Program-made: the position numbers and the translations under genes
The notes under the pieces: generated by a model
Database searches by the model: none
What the model was told of the DNA's origin: nothing
The model's input: only the letters and a program-made list of their open reading frames with translations
Part shown: positions 6,697-16,526 of the stretch, one piece after another
Position numbering within the stretch: the stretch's first letter is position 1
Layout: every line of letters starts with the position of its first letter
From: Polyangiaceae bacterium
GTDB lineage: Bacteria; Myxococcota_A; Polyangia; Polyangiales; Polyangiaceae
Direction of reading: 5' to 3'
DNA: 64,000 nucleotides
Assembly (NCBI GenBank): GCA_013214025.1
Contig: JABSRN010000003.1
Location: 62,001 to 126,000 of the forward strand

Positions 6697-7295
6697 TCGT
6701 TTACTGGTTGAAACACCGGGGCACCGAATATCCCGTCCACCGTGGTGATTGCATCTTAGGTCGCAGCCCCGCTTGCTTGATTGTATTGAGCGCTCAGCAG
6801 ATTTCGCGCGAGCATGCGGTAATTTGCCTGCGCGGCGAAGCTCTGCAAATCGAAGATCTGGGTAGCCGCAACGGGACCGCCGTCAACGGGCGACTGCTGA
6901 CCGGTATGCGTCGTCTTTACCCGGGTGACATCATCGAGATCGGATCCGAGCGCTTGGAAGTGCTGCGCAAAGTCAGCCGAGAAATTTCCTCCACCGTCGA
7001 TGCTGATAGCGCCGATGAGGATCCTAGTGTCGTCGCGCAGCGTAGTGCGCTGGAACTGGCAGAAGAGTTGTTAGCCCGGGCGGCTGAGGCCGGCGAGCGC
7101 ACAGCCGTCGCTCGCACCATTCAGAGCATGGTGGACGCCGTCGTCAACAACGCAAAAAAGAATGGCCGAGCGCTGACCAAGGGAGAAGTGGTTCGTTTGG
7201 TGTCCGTGGCCCAAGTGGTCGCGACTTGGTTCCGTGATGGTTCGATGAACGACTGGGCCGAAGGGGTTCGGAACGCTCTTGAATCCGACTGTTAG
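6693..7295 (+). CDS. FHA-domain protein
   Basis: 200 aa. Residues 1-95 form a forkhead-associated domain with the conserved motifs GRSP (about 23), SREH (about 38) and SRNGTAVNG (about 59), which bind phosphothreonine peptides. Residues about 110-200 form an uncharacterised helical region (LELAEELLARAAEAGERTAVARTIQSMVDAV). Start at 6693 chosen for the ATGA overlap with the thioesterase stop. Likely a cytosolic reader of Ser/Thr kinase signalling; a kinase gene occurs in the window at 51275, but no direct link can be shown. Confidence 0.88.
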   Translation: MIVYWLKHRGTEYPVHRGDCILGRSPACLIVLSAQQISREHAVICLRGEALQIEDLGSRNGTAVNGRLLTGMRRLYPGDIIEIGSERLEVLRKVSREISSTVDADSADEDPSVVAQRSALELAEELLARAAEAGERTAVARTIQSMVDAVVNNAKKNGRALTKGEVVRLVSVAQVVATWFRDGSMNDWAEGVRNALESDC

Positions 7296-8278
7296 AGTTT
7301 TCGATGTTCCCAGCAGCGCCGCAGGCCGTCTTCGAGGGGGACTTGTGGCGCCCATCCGAGTTCTCGACGAGCGGCACTGTTGTCGCTCAGGCTGTACGGG
7401 AGAACGTTCGAAGTTGACTGGTTGTCGGGGAATGACGGCGAATCGCTGACGGAGGCGATGGTGTCGAGCAGCTGACGGTCGCTGTGGGCGATGCCGCTGG
7501 AGATATTAAATAGCCGTCCGCTCGCGGGGCTGAGCATGGCTCGCACGGCAGCGTCAACGGCATCATCGACGTATACGTAGTCTTCGCAGTCCACGCCGGT
7601 GGTTGTCGGCTGAGCGCCCGTACCCGATGAGCCTGGTACCGATGAGCCTGGATCAGCCAAGAGAGAGTCGAAGCTGTGCGCGATGAGCGGACAGTACAGG
7701 CTGTGGGGGGATTGTCGGGGGCCGTACACGGAGGCGTAGCGCAAGCTCGTAAATTGCATGCCCGCGGCGCACACTTGGGCAAGCAGATGCTCGCCTGTCA
7801 GTTTGGTGATCCCGTAGAGCGTGTTGGGTGCCGGTACGTCGTCTTCGACGTAGGGGCCGCCAGTCCGGGGCCCGTAGGCGTAAAACGAAGAGGCGTACAC
7901 GACACGTTGCACGCCGGCCTTGGCAGCGAGCTCGAATAGCCCGTGAGTACCGTCGACGTGACTGCGCAACACTTGGTTCGTTCGACTGAGTGTGGACACG
8001 CGCGTTTCGGCGGCGAAATGAAAGAGGTAGTCGATGCCGACGAGAGGGGGCTCGATGCGGTTTTTTACGTCAATGCCGAAGCTGATCGGGACCAGCTCCA
8101 CATCAGCGAGTGTGTCACCCAGATTCTCTCGAGTGCCGGAACCGAGGCTATCGAGGACCACTACGCGGGCGGCGCCGAGCGCATAGAGACGCCGCACTAA
8201 GTGGCTACCGATGAAGCCGCAACCTCCTGTGACCATGACCGCTTTGCCTGCAAAGGCGTCGGGGCTGAGAGTGCTCAT
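7292..8278 (-). CDS. NAD-dependent nucleotide-sugar epimerase/dehydratase
   Basis: 328-aa extended short-chain dehydrogenase. The NAD-binding TGGCGFIGSH is at 17-26 and the catalytic YxxxK (YGITK) is near residue 150, with SSFYAYG supplying the serine. The closest pattern is UDP-glucose 4-epimerase/UDP-sugar epimerases of surface polysaccharide synthesis; exact substrate unknown. Residues near 212-228 (SSVPGSSGTGAQPTTTG) are a small insertion encoded partly by a 15-bp tandem duplication (7624-7651). The 3' end overlaps the FHA gene end by 4 bp (convergent). Confidence 0.88.
   Translation of the reverse strand: MSTLSPDAFAGKAVMVTGGCGFIGSHLVRRLYALGAARVVVLDSLGSGTRENLGDTLADVELVPISFGIDVKNRIEPPLVGIDYLFHFAAETRVSTLSRTNQVLRSHVDGTHGLFELAAKAGVQRVVYASSFYAYGPRTGGPYVEDDVPAPNTLYGITKLTGEHLLAQVCAAGMQFTSLRYASVYGPRQSPHSLYCPLIAHSFDSLLADPGSSVPGSSGTGAQPTTTGVDCEDYVYVDDAVDAAVRAMLSPASGRLFNISSGIAHSDRQLLDTIASVSDSPSFPDNQSTSNVLPYSLSDNSAARRELGWAPQVPLEDGLRRCWEHRKL
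7624..7651. repeat. 15-bp tandem duplication in the epimerase gene
   Basis: CCGATGAGCCTGGTA followed by a near-complete second copy; in frame, giving the repeated PGSS residues of a surface-loop insertion. Confidence 0.6.
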
Positions 8279-8300
8279 GAGCTAAGTTTTGCCCTCTCGG

Positions 8301-9356
8301 TTACAGGTTGTCGGACAGCCATGCGCTGACTTTCGCGAGTTTTTTGTAGTGGCTGCGGCAGTAGCCGATGAACTCGGCTTGTTTCGCCTCTTTGGGTATG
8401 GGGATGTCGAGCTCCACGTGCAAGCCGTCGTGTCGGAGCAATTCAGCGCGCAGGTGGTCGGGATCGAATCCCCGCGGGACTTTTTTTCGGCTGGGTGAGC
8501 CCACCGTGTAGCCCTGCTTGGTCGTACTCGCGAGCACGCGCTTGAGTGCCGTGCCGCTCTTGGCGCTGACTACGGCGTCCCGATATTGGGCGAGCGGGGC
8601 TTTCTCGAAGCTGTGCATGCCAGCGCTGAGGATGAGGCGTTTGGGGCCGAGTCGAAGGAAGAAGCCGGGACTTGCCCCCGCTTTCTTTTCGCCCTCCCAG
8701 AACCAAAAATCGATGTGGGCTTTATAGGGGGTTTTGTCTTTGGCGAAGCGCACGTCTCGGTGAATGCGGAACAGCGAGCCATTGACCTTGGCGACGTAGG
8801 AAATGGGGCGAATTTTTTTGAGAACGGGGCCCACCGCCGTGATGAAGGCGAAGGCGGGAGTGAGATAATGTTGCTCGTAGTCCTCGCGGTGTGCATCGAA
8901 CCACTGTTTGTCGTTCTTCTTGTCCAGACCCTCCAAAAAACCCAAGGTCTGCTTAGGAAACCCTGAGAAGGGTTCGGGTTCGCTAGCAGCCTCCTTGGCC
9001 GCCTTGGATAGTTTGGGTGGCTTCGGGGCTTTGGCTGGGAGGGAACCGGCGTAGGCGCTGGCCCTGCCGAGCCATTTGTTGAGCCCGGGTGCGGCTGCCA
9101 TTCCGGTCTCACTGACGTAGATCATGCCCTTGAGAGCACGACCGGTGAAATCCATTTCGCGGGCGTGTTTCTCTTTGAGAAAGCTTTCATATTTCTCTTT
9201 GTCGACCCGCACCATCAGCTCGGCCCCGACGATGCCGCAGCACATATTGCCGTTGAGTAGGAAACACAGCCCGCCGAACATCTTCTTTTCGGAGCAGCCG
9301 GGGAGAGCCTCCAGTTTTTTTCGGGCGCGTCGGGCGAGAGCTACGCTGAATGCCAT
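8301..9356 (-). CDS. TfoX N-terminal domain fused to DUF2461
   Basis: 351 aa. Residues 1-105 match the TfoX N-terminal-like domain (KKMFGGLCFLLNGNMCCGI, GMIYVSE), found alone in many small bacterial proteins. Residues about 130-351 match DUF2461/TIGR02453 (FPKQTLGFLEGLDKKNDKQW, FRIHRDVRFAKDKTPYK, GFFLRL). The two are joined by a Lys/Ala/Pro-rich linker. Neither module has an assigned biochemical role; TfoX in gammaproteobacteria is linked to competence. The reading frame is intact and spans both without a plausible internal restart, so this is a true fusion. Confidence 0.85.
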   Translation of the reverse strand: MAFSVALARRARKKLEALPGCSEKKMFGGLCFLLNGNMCCGIVGAELMVRVDKEKYESFLKEKHAREMDFTGRALKGMIYVSETGMAAAPGLNKWLGRASAYAGSLPAKAPKPPKLSKAAKEAASEPEPFSGFPKQTLGFLEGLDKKNDKQWFDAHREDYEQHYLTPAFAFITAVGPVLKKIRPISYVAKVNGSLFRIHRDVRFAKDKTPYKAHIDFWFWEGEKKAGASPGFFLRLGPKRLILSAGMHSFEKAPLAQYRDAVVSAKSGTALKRVLASTTKQGYTVGSPSRKKVPRGFDPDHLRAELLRHDGLHVELDIPIPKEAKQAEFIGYCRSHYKKLAKVSAWLSDNL

Positions 9357-9458
9357 AGGGGCAGCGTAGCGAAGCTCGCCGTATGCGCAATCAGCGATAT
9401 GGGCAGGCGGTGGGCTAGGAGCGATCCCCGCCGAGCGGCAGAACTGAAAAGCTACCGC

Positions 9459-10958
9459 TTAGAGTGATTGCCAGCTCAGAACGGGCAGAGCGGAGAGCTC
9501 ATTGTCGAACTTCCATACGGCAGTGGCGAAGTCCCACGGAGAGAAGCTGTTCTGGGCTTCCATTTCGAGTTGACTGAGCGGAATGCCGAGCCTGCCGTTC
9601 GGGGTGAGAGTGTCGTTGTAGTAGGACGCGATGATAGTGCCGGGGTCGAGAATGCTGCCGACGAGGCCTTGCGCGTCGGGGAAGGACGGCCCGCTGTCGC
9701 CAGCGTCCCCACCGTCAGGACCAGCATCCACGGGCGGTATTGCGTCCGTGCGTCGTACGCTGGTCGAACTGTAGCAACGGTAGACGTTTCCCTCGTTGAT
9801 GCCCACCAGCCCGCCGAGCTTGTAATCTGGAGCCTCGACGAATTCAGAGAGCGCGTAGGAATTCTCCACTCGCCCGATGGGGGCGTTCAGCTGGTGCTGG
9901 ATGCTGCCGATCAGTCCACCAACGTACGCTTTGCCAGTGACAGAGCCGGTTGCGTAGCTCTGCAAAACAGTGCCGCCGATTTTCTCGGTGCTGCCCAGCA
10001 AGCCACCAACGCGATTGCCTCCGTTGACGGTGGCAGAACTGAAGGAGCGAACGATGGTGCCGCGGGAGCTCCCGACGAGCCCACCGAGCCAGTTTCGGCC
10101 GGAGATGCTGCCGGAAGAACTGGAGTTCTCGATCAGACCTCGGTTGTCGCCGATCAACAGGCCAGCTTTGTTGCCGTTCTGGCCGGTAGTGCCGGTCGTG
10201 ACTTCGCCGCTGGCGTGACAGCGACTGACAGAGCCATTGTTGATGTGGGCGAGTAGGCCGAGGGTTTCCCGGATTTGGGTTGTGCTGTGCACCGAGAGAT
10301 CGTGCACGCTAGCGTCGACGCCCAGTTCCGTAATGAAGGCACGGGTGAGGTTGCTGATGGTGAATCCCGCTCCGTCGAGGGAGCCTTCCAACACAGCCCA
10401 GCTGGACAGCGGGGAGCTGCCGCTGCTGGCGTCGATGTCGCGGCCGAGGCGCAGGTAACAGCTCAGCGGCGGCGACGTGCCGCCGTCAGGCTGCGGTGAG
10501 CCGGTGTCGCAGTTCAGTTGCTGTGGGTTGGTGCGGACCGCGTCTAGGTGGTCGATGAAGCACAGTCGATAGGGATCCTCCTCAGTACCGGCGCCAGGGA
10601 TGAAGTTTGGGTCTGGCAGGGATTCGGCATTTTCCGGATCCGTGCCGCACGACACCTCGTCCTCGTCTTGCCAGCCGTCGCCGTCGCCGTCGCCGGGCAG
10701 TGCCGCATCAGGAGCGCCGTCGACTGTGGCGTCGCTGTCGAGCGTGGCGTCGCTGTCGAGCGTGGCGTCTCCGCTAGCGGCGTCACTGCCAGTGCCGTTA
10801 CCGCTGTCCGTCACGCTGACGTCGGCGCTAGCATCCGTGCCGGCATCAAGAGTGTCGTGAACCGTATCTGACGTACAGCTAGCGAACATGGATAGTGCAG
10901 TCAGGCTGGGAACCAGCAGGGTGAGACATCGGCCGTCGGAACTACGAGACTTAAGCAT
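9459..10958 (-). CDS. GLUG-motif surface lipoprotein
   Basis: 499 aa. Signal peptide ends in FASC with lipid-attachment Cys28. An Asp/Ala/Ser/Thr-rich spacer follows (30-95; part is an exact 18-bp DNA duplication), then a thrombospondin-3-like DGDGDGWQDEDE segment. From about residue 210 there are repeated GLUG-type beta-helix motifs (GGLVGSSRG, VGGLLGST, YVGGLIGS, LGGLVGINEG). Such proteins are displayed on the outer surface and often act in adhesion. Two acidic Gly/Asp insertions (VDAGPDGGDAGDSG) are typical of lineages with many such lipoproteins. Divergent from methionine synthase. Confidence 0.85.
   Translation of the reverse strand: MLKSRSSDGRCLTLLVPSLTALSMFASCTSDTVHDTLDAGTDASADVSVTDSGNGTGSDAASGDATLDSDATLDSDATVDGAPDAALPGDGDGDGWQDEDEVSCGTDPENAESLPDPNFIPGAGTEEDPYRLCFIDHLDAVRTNPQQLNCDTGSPQPDGGTSPPLSCYLRLGRDIDASSGSSPLSSWAVLEGSLDGAGFTISNLTRAFITELGVDASVHDLSVHSTTQIRETLGLLAHINNGSVSRCHASGEVTTGTTGQNGNKAGLLIGDNRGLIENSSSSGSISGRNWLGGLVGSSRGTIVRSFSSATVNGGNRVGGLLGSTEKIGGTVLQSYATGSVTGKAYVGGLIGSIQHQLNAPIGRVENSYALSEFVEAPDYKLGGLVGINEGNVYRCYSSTSVRRTDAIPPVDAGPDGGDAGDSGPSFPDAQGLVGSILDPGTIIASYYNDTLTPNGRLGIPLSQLEMEAQNSFSPWDFATAVWKFDNELSALPVLSWQSL
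10731..10766. repeat. 18-bp tandem duplication in the GLUG lipoprotein spacer
   Basis: Two exact copies of an 18-bp unit beginning GTCGCTGTCGAG, in frame, producing the repeated LDSDAT residues of the acidic spacer. Confidence 0.7.
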
Positions 10959-11323
10959 GGGCGGAGGGTGTCATTTCCGTCCTGGTGTTGACAGTCTCCT
11001 TCGGGAGATTTGGCAGTGGGTAACAATGTGTCCGTCGGGTTTCATGCTTGCCTGCCGAGCTGTCGCCGATCCGAGTGGGAGGCGTGTCGTCGGCCCGGGG
11101 CCGCGGCGTAGTCGCCTTGCCGCCCCACCGCTGACGGAGAATCCCCGTTGGGGCGTGCAGGCCGCCGATCGACGCGTAACCCCCATGACAGTGACAGGTC
11201 GTCCGGCCGGCCCCGGCTTTTTGGCGATTGAGGCGGCTGGTGCTGGTAGGGAGTGCGCACCTGCCCTATCTGGGCGAAAGGCTTGGTTTCCCGAGCTCAC
11301 TACCCCTCGCAAACGGCCCGCTC
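10959..11323. other. divergent intergenic region upstream of metH, 365 bp
   Basis: Contains start regions of the GLUG lipoprotein (minus) and metH (plus). It shows a small TCTCC-TTCG-GGAGA hairpin near 10996 and a GC-rich stem with T-run at 11205-11222. I looked for a cobalamin, SAM or SAH riboswitch and did not find their conserved cores. Confidence 0.5.
11205..11222 (+). promoter_or_regulatory. possible attenuator hairpin in the metH leader
   Basis: GGCCG-GCCC-CGGCT stem followed by TTTT, about 100 nt upstream of the metH start. The stem is short and such motifs arise by chance in GC-rich DNA; low confidence. Confidence 0.25.
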
Positions 11324-14300
11324 ATGCCCGAATCAACAGAAGAACAACTCCGGAAAATCGCCAGCGAACGAATCGTGATGCTCGATGGGGCCATGGGCAC
11401 CATGGTGCAGCTCTACAAGCTCGGCGAGTCCGACTACCGCGGCGATAAGTTTGCGGATCACAAAAAAGATCTCAAGGGCAACAACGATCTGCTGGTGCTA
11501 ACCCGCCCAGACGTCGTCTCCGAAATCCACGATCAGTATCTAGCTGCTGGCTCCGACATCATCGAGACCAACACCTTCAACGGAACGACGGTTGCGCAGA
11601 CGGATTACGACATGCAGCATGTCGTTTACGACATCAACGTGGAGGCAGCGCGCTTGGCCAAGGCCGCGGCGAGCCAGTGGTCCGACAAGACTCCCGACAA
11701 GCCGCGGTTTGTGGCGGGCGCCATCGGGCCGATGAACCGCACGCTGAGCATTTCTCCGGAAGTGGACGATGCCTCCTTCCGAAACTGTACCTACGACGGC
11801 GTGCGCGAATCTTACGCGGAGCAGGTTCGAGCGCTGATCGACGGCGGCGTGGACATCATTTTGGTGGAAACGATTTTCGACAGCTTGAACTCCAAGGCGG
11901 CGTTGCACGCGGTCAACCAGGTACTCGCTGAGAAGAAGCTGGAGATGCCGGTCATGATCAGCGTCACCATCGCGGACTTGAGCGGGCGCACGTTGTCAGG
12001 GCAGACCGTCGAGGCGTTCTGGAACTCGGTGGCGCACGCGCAGCCCTTGAGCGTCGGGCTCAACTGCGGTCTCGGTGCTAAAGACATGCGGGAGTACATC
12101 GCGGAACTAGCTGCCAAGGCGAACACTCTCGTGAGTGCCTACCCAAACGCTGGACTCCCGAACCCGCTGGCGGAGACGGGCTACGATGAGGGCCCTCCCG
12201 AAACCTCAGGGCTGTTAGGCGAATTTGCGACCTCGGGCTTGGTGAACTTCCTGGGCGGTTGTTGCGGAACGACGCCGGACCACATCGCTGCTATTGGGGC
12301 CAAGGTCGCCGAGACACCGCCGCGAGTGATTCCAGACATTCCGTCCGATCGCATGCGCTTGAGTGGACTCGAACCCTATGAGCTTTCCTCGGCGAGCAAT
12401 TTTTCGATGGTCGGTGAACGCACCAATGTGACGGGAAGCGCGAAATTCCGCCGCTTGATCAAGTCCGAGGACTACCAAGAAGCTCTGACGGTGGCCGCAG
12501 ACCAGGTACGGGGCGGCGCGAACATCATCGACATCAATATGGACGAAGCCATGCTCGATTCGGAAGCATGCATGACCAAGTTCCTCAACCTGATTGCCAC
12601 CGAGCCGGAGATCGCTCGTGTGCCCATCATGATCGATAGCTCAAAATGGAGTGTCATCGAGGCGGGGCTCAAGTGTGTGCAGGGCAAGGCCATCGTGAAC
12701 TCGATCAGCCTCAAAGAGGGCGAGAAAGAGTTCATCGAGAAGGCTCGTATGGTTCGTACCTACGGAGCTGCTGCGGTTGTCATGGCTTTTGACGAGGACG
12801 GACAGGCGGATACGCTGGAGCGTAAGTTTTCTATCTGTGAGCGTGCCTACAAGATTTTAACTGAGCAGGTGGGCTTTGATCCCAACGACATCATCTTCGA
12901 TCCGAACATCTTCGCGGTAGCGACCGGCATCGAGGAGCACAACGACTACGCGCTGTGCTTCATTGAGGCCGTACGCATGATCAAGAAACATCTGCCTGGC
13001 GCCAAAGTCAGCGGGGGCGTGAGCAACGTCAGTTTCTCTTTCCGGGGCAACAATCCGGTTCGCGAAGCCTTCCACTCGGTGTTTCTGTATCACGCAATCA
13101 AAGCGGGCATGGATATGGGCATCGTGAATGCCTCCATGCTCGAGGTGTACGAGGAGATCCCCAAAGATCTACTGGAGCGTGTTGAGGATGTGATTTTAAA
13201 TCGGCGCCCGGACGCGACCGAGCGCATGGTGGAGTTCGCGGAAACCGTCAAAGGCGGTACCAAGAAACGCGTGGAGGATCTCTCCTGGCGAGAGAACAGC
13301 GTGGAAAAACGCATCAGCCATGCACTGGTGAAGGGTATCACGGACTACATCGTCGAAGACGTCGAGGAAGCCCGCTTGAAGCTGCCCAAGCCGTTGGACG
13401 TCATTGAAGGACCGATGATGGACGGCATGGGAGTGGTGGGCGATCTATTTGGCGCCGGGAAGATGTTCTTGCCGCAGGTGGTCAAGAGCGCTCGCGTGAT
13501 GAAACAAGGAGTGGCTCACCTGGAGCCCTTCATGGACAAAGAGCGTGCGGCGGGCGAATCCAGCGCTCGCGGCAAGATCGTCATGGCGACGGTGAAGGGC
13601 GACGTTCACGACATCGGCAAGAACATCGTGGGCGTGGTGCTACGTTGTAATAGCTACGAAGTGATCGATCTGGGCGTGATGGTTCCCGTCTCGAAGATAC
13701 TGGACACTGCTGAAGCGGTAAATGCCGATATCATCGGACTCAGTGGCCTGATTACGCCTTCTCTGGAAGAGATGAGTGTCGTGGCGACGGAGATGCAACG
13801 GCGGGGCATGAAACAGCCTTTGCTGATCGGTGGAGCGACCACCAGCCGCCAGCATACGGCGGTCAAGATCGCCCCTCGCTACGAGGCGGGCGGCGTATTT
13901 CATGTGTTGGATGCGTCGCGAGTGGTCAATGTTGCCGCCGCTCTGCTCGATCCCAAGAAGCGTCCCGACTACGCGAAACAGAACGTCGAGCGTCAGGAGC
14001 GACAGCGTAAGCTGTTCGCTGGCGGTGGTGGGCGACCCCTGATCGACATTGGCGATGCTCGAAAGCGTCGCCAGCAGGTTGAGTTCAACAGCGATACCGT
14101 CGTGACCCCCGAGTTCTTGGGATCGAAAGTGCTGGAGTCCTATGCGCTATCGGAAATTGCCACATACATTGACTGGACGTATTTTTTCAGTGCGTGGGAG
14201 CTCAAAGGCAAGTTCCCGAAGATCCTCGAACACCCGGAGCAAGGGGAAGTGGCTCGGGAGTTGTACGATGCGGGCAAGGCGTTGCTCGCGCGCATCATCG

Positions 14301-15019
14301 CCGAGAAACGATTCGAGGCTCGGGCTGTATACGGGTTTTGGCCTGCCGGAAGCGATGGTGACGACATCATTCTGTTCACCGATGAATCGCGACGCCAGGA
14401 GCTGCATCGGTTCCAGATGCTCCGGCAACAGAGTCAGATCTCAGACAAACCTTGTCGCGCCTTGTCCGACTACATTGCGCCCATAGATTCCGGCGTGAAA
14501 GACCACCTGGGCGCTTTCGCCGTGACGGCTGGTATCGGTGCGGAAGTCTTCGCCAAAGAGTTCGAGGACGCGGGCGACGACTATTCGTCCATCATGGTGA
14601 AGTCCTTGGCAGACCGTTTGGCAGAAGCCTTTGCCGAGCTCATGCATCAGCGAGTCCGTCGTGAGTGGGGATACGGCAAGGCGGAGGAGTGCAGCGTCGA
14701 GGATCTCATCGCTGAAAATTATCGAGGCATCCGCCCTGCCTTCGGCTATCCGGCGTGTCCCGACCACACGGAGAAGGGCACCCTGTTCTCACTTCTCGGG
14801 GCCGACAAAGCCGGTATCGCTCTGACCGAAAGCTTTGCGATGACTCCTGCCGCTAGCGTGAGCGGCATCTACTTCGCCCATCCAGATGCCCAATATTTCA
14901 ACGTCGGGCGTATCGGTAAGGACCAAGTGACTGACTACGCGGCGCGCAAGAGCATGACCGTGGAAGACACGGAGCGTTGGTTGGCTCCGAGTCTGGGCTA
15001 CGATCCAGCGGCGGATTAG
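11324..15019 (+). CDS. metH: cobalamin-dependent methionine synthase
   Basis: 1231 aa, the full length of MetH. Residues 1-330 are the homocysteine-binding domain with zinc ligands in GLNCG and [10 protein letters not shown]. About 345-620 is the methyltetrahydrofolate (pterin) domain ([17 protein letters not shown]). About 640-730 is the cap, and 740-880 the B12 domain with DVHDIG at 760-765, whose His762 is the lower axial cobalt ligand. About 920-1231 is the AdoMet reactivation domain ([16 protein letters not shown]). It methylates homocysteine to methionine in the cytosol. Start at 11324 fits the family N-terminus; an upstream in-frame ATG at 11228 would add 32 unlikely residues. Confidence 0.98.
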   Translation: MPESTEEQLRKIASERIVMLDGAMGTMVQLYKLGESDYRGDKFADHKKDLKGNNDLLVLTRPDVVSEIHDQYLAAGSDIIETNTFNGTTVAQTDYDMQHVVYDINVEAARLAKAAASQWSDKTPDKPRFVAGAIGPMNRTLSISPEVDDASFRNCTYDGVRESYAEQVRALIDGGVDIILVETIFDSLNSKAALHAVNQVLAEKKLEMPVMISVTIADLSGRTLSGQTVEAFWNSVAHAQPLSVGLNCGLGAKDMREYIAELAAKANTLVSAYPNAGLPNPLAETGYDEGPPETSGLLGEFATSGLVNFLGGCCGTTPDHIAAIGAKVAETPPRVIPDIPSDRMRLSGLEPYELSSASNFSMVGERTNVTGSAKFRRLIKSEDYQEALTVAADQVRGGANIIDINMDEAMLDSEACMTKFLNLIATEPEIARVPIMIDSSKWSVIEAGLKCVQGKAIVNSISLKEGEKEFIEKARMVRTYGAAAVVMAFDEDGQADTLERKFSICERAYKILTEQVGFDPNDIIFDPNIFAVATGIEEHNDYALCFIEAVRMIKKHLPGAKVSGGVSNVSFSFRGNNPVREAFHSVFLYHAIKAGMDMGIVNASMLEVYEEIPKDLLERVEDVILNRRPDATERMVEFAETVKGGTKKRVEDLSWRENSVEKRISHALVKGITDYIVEDVEEARLKLPKPLDVIEGPMMDGMGVVGDLFGAGKMFLPQVVKSARVMKQGVAHLEPFMDKERAAGESSARGKIVMATVKGDVHDIGKNIVGVVLRCNSYEVIDLGVMVPVSKILDTAEAVNADIIGLSGLITPSLEEMSVVATEMQRRGMKQPLLIGGATTSRQHTAVKIAPRYEAGGVFHVLDASRVVNVAAALLDPKKRPDYAKQNVERQERQRKLFAGGGGRPLIDIGDARKRRQQVEFNSDTVVTPEFLGSKVLESYALSEIATYIDWTYFFSAWELKGKFPKILEHPEQGEVARELYDAGKALLARIIAEKRFEARAVYGFWPAGSDGDDIILFTDESRRQELHRFQMLRQQSQISDKPCRALSDYIAPIDSGVKDHLGAFAVTAGIGAEVFAKEFEDAGDDYSSIMVKSLADRLAEAFAELMHQRVRREWGYGKAEECSVEDLIAENYRGIRPAFGYPACPDHTEKGTLFSLLGADKAGIALTESFAMTPAASVSGIYFAHPDAQYFNVGRIGKDQVTDYAARKSMTVEDTERWLAPSLGYDPAAD

Positions 15020-15033
15020 GCGCTGGATCGTAG
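14998..15033 (+). terminator. 13-bp hairpin enclosing the metH stop codon
   Basis: CTACGATCCAGCG (14998-15010) and its exact complement (15021-15033) with a 10-nt loop that contains the TAG stop at 15017-15019. Followed by AATTTCC rather than a T-run. Probable 3'-end stabiliser or terminator. Confidence 0.55.
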
Positions 15034-15126
15034 AATTTCCAAGTCCCGGGCGCCCTGGCCCAAGGGCTGGCCGTTCCAGTCCGGCAACCTATCGAAAATC
15101 CGCGGGAAATTGCGGTCACGGCGGCG

Positions 15127-15155
15127 TTGATTCGGCGCTCGCTCTTCACTATTGT
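15127..15155 (+). promoter_or_regulatory. promoter candidate for the ferredoxin gene
   Basis: TTGATT, 17-bp spacer, TATTGT (4 of 6 matches in each box), about 140 nt upstream of the ferredoxin ATG. Confidence 0.28.
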
Positions 15156-15295
15156 CCGCGGCGCGGCAGAGGCAATGGGCCACCCGCCGAACCGAACACG
15201 GGTCTTCCCCGTCCCGCATCTCTCTCCACCGCACCGCATCGATCCACGCGAGCGGCATACTTTTTCGCCGAATCTCGGCTCTTCAGAGGAACATC

Positions 15296-15601
15296 ATGAC
15301 CTTCATCGTAATCGACAATTGCAAGGATTGCCGTTTCACCGACTGTGTTGCGGTCTGTCCCGTGGACTGCTTCCACAGCGACAACGATATGCTCTACATC
15401 GATCCCGAGGAGTGCATCGACTGTGGCGCCTGTGTCCCTGAGTGTCCCGTCGAGGCTATCTACGAAGAGTCTCAGGTACCCGAAGACAAGGTTGAGTGGA
15501 TCGCTATCAACGCGGAGAAGGCCCCCAAGCTTCCGGTCATCAACGAGACTGGCGATCCCCTGCCAACCGCTGAAGAACGTAAGACCAAGCTGGGCTTCTA
15601 G
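15296..15601 (+). CDS. fdxA: 7Fe ferredoxin ([3Fe-4S][4Fe-4S])
   Basis: 101 aa with two cluster-binding motifs. The first is an incomplete set typical of a [3Fe-4S] site (CKDCRFTDCVAVCPVDC). The second is a classical CIDCGACVPECP. The C-terminal extension (about 60-101, ending AEERKTKLGF) is characteristic of FdxA-type ferredoxins of Azotobacter and Mycobacterium type. Soluble low-potential electron carrier. ATG at 15296 is selected because AGAGGA lies 8 bp upstream and the family N-terminus MTFIVIDNCKDC begins there. Confidence 0.95.
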   Translation: MTFIVIDNCKDCRFTDCVAVCPVDCFHSDNDMLYIDPEECIDCGACVPECPVEAIYEESQVPEDKVEWIAINAEKAPKLPVINETGDPLPTAEERKTKLGF

Positions 15602-15613
15602 CTTCGAGCTTTT

Positions 15614-15630
15614 GGCATCTGCGGGATGCC
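15614..15630 (+). terminator. hairpin after the ferredoxin gene
   Basis: GGCATC-TGCGG-GATGCC, 13 bp after the stop; no downstream T-run. A second inverted repeat (GGCCGGC/GCCGGCC, 15682-15705) lies further on. Confidence 0.4.
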
Positions 15631-15821
15631 TGGCCCGGTCGGGGCGTTGAGAATATCGCCCATCTAGGGTGGGCACGGCATGGCCGGCTGCTTTGATGGC
15701 CGGCCTGTGTCGTTTGTACCGCCACCGCTTCGGACACCTGCTTCGCGAGACTGTTCGCTTCGCGACGCTTGGCGTGGAGCCAGCGAGACGGGCATCGGCT
15801 TGCTCAGCCAACGAGGCCCTA

Positions 15822-16526
15822 TCAGCTGGGCGGGGCACTGTCGGTGCGACGAGGTCGCACCGTAGGCGCTTCGTTCGCGTAGTTGCCTTGCAACGGGGGG
15901 ATCCCACCGGCCGCTCTTCGGCGGACGGGCTCCTCAATGGTCGGTGGATTTTCCCGAGGCTGATTTCGGCGCGGTTGGATGCCAGAGCTTCGCACCACTA
16001 TGGGCGGATTCGACATGGCACCACTGGGAGCGTCCATGGACTCGAGAATAAGTCTCGCGGTGTCGAGCTCGGAACGTAGATGTTGGTTCTCGTCTCGGGC
16101 ATTGCGATTCTCGTTCCGCAACTCCATGAGCTGATCGTCGAGTCGCTCTAGTTCCCGGGTGTCACGTTTGGTGGTCCGTTCCGCTTCACGGAACTGACCT
16201 TGGGCTCGGGCCATCTTGAGCTGCGTCTTGTCGAGCTCGGTTTGCATCTCGTTGATCTTTTGCCCGTCCTTGATACCGCGGCTCTTGGCGCGCGCGAGGG
16301 CGAGCTCCACATGCAAGCCGCTGCCCTCTTGTTCGCGTCGCTTGGAGTCGTAGCCCAAGCGCATCTGCTTGAGCTCGTCGGCGTGAGCTTGCTTGAGCTC
16401 ATTTAAGACCTTGTCGGCTTCGGCTGTTTTCTCGAGCAGATATTGCACCTGGGATCGCAGAGCGCCCACTACGGCGAGATTTTTTTGAGATGTAGAGCTT
16501 GCAGCCATCAGAGAACAGTCCAGCAC
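15822..16526 (-). CDS. coiled-coil protein of unknown function
   Basis: 234 aa (or 228 from the ATG at 16508). Residues about 20-165 form one long charged coiled coil (for example VLNELKQAHADELKQMRLGY, ELDKTQLKMARAQGQFREAE). The C-terminal 65 residues are Pro/Arg-rich and disordered-looking. No signal peptide or catalytic motif. Could be a cytoskeletal, motility or polarity scaffold; nothing in the sequence decides. Neighbouring genes give no clear functional link. Confidence 0.7.
   Translation of the reverse strand: MLDCSLMAASSTSQKNLAVVGALRSQVQYLLEKTAEADKVLNELKQAHADELKQMRLGYDSKRREQEGSGLHVELALARAKSRGIKDGQKINEMQTELDKTQLKMARAQGQFREAERTTKRDTRELERLDDQLMELRNENRNARDENQHLRSELDTARLILESMDAPSGAMSNPPIVVRSSGIQPRRNQPRENPPTIEEPVRRRAAGGIPPLQGNYANEAPTVRPRRTDSAPPS

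Noticed and set aside
10988-11027. TTGACA followed by TAACAAT as a promoter for metH
   Set aside because: Spacing of 27 bp is too long for sigma-70.
10959-11323. Cobalamin, SAM or SAH riboswitch before metH
   Set aside because: No B12 box, no S-box core and no SAH core could be matched; only a small GC hairpin with T-run.
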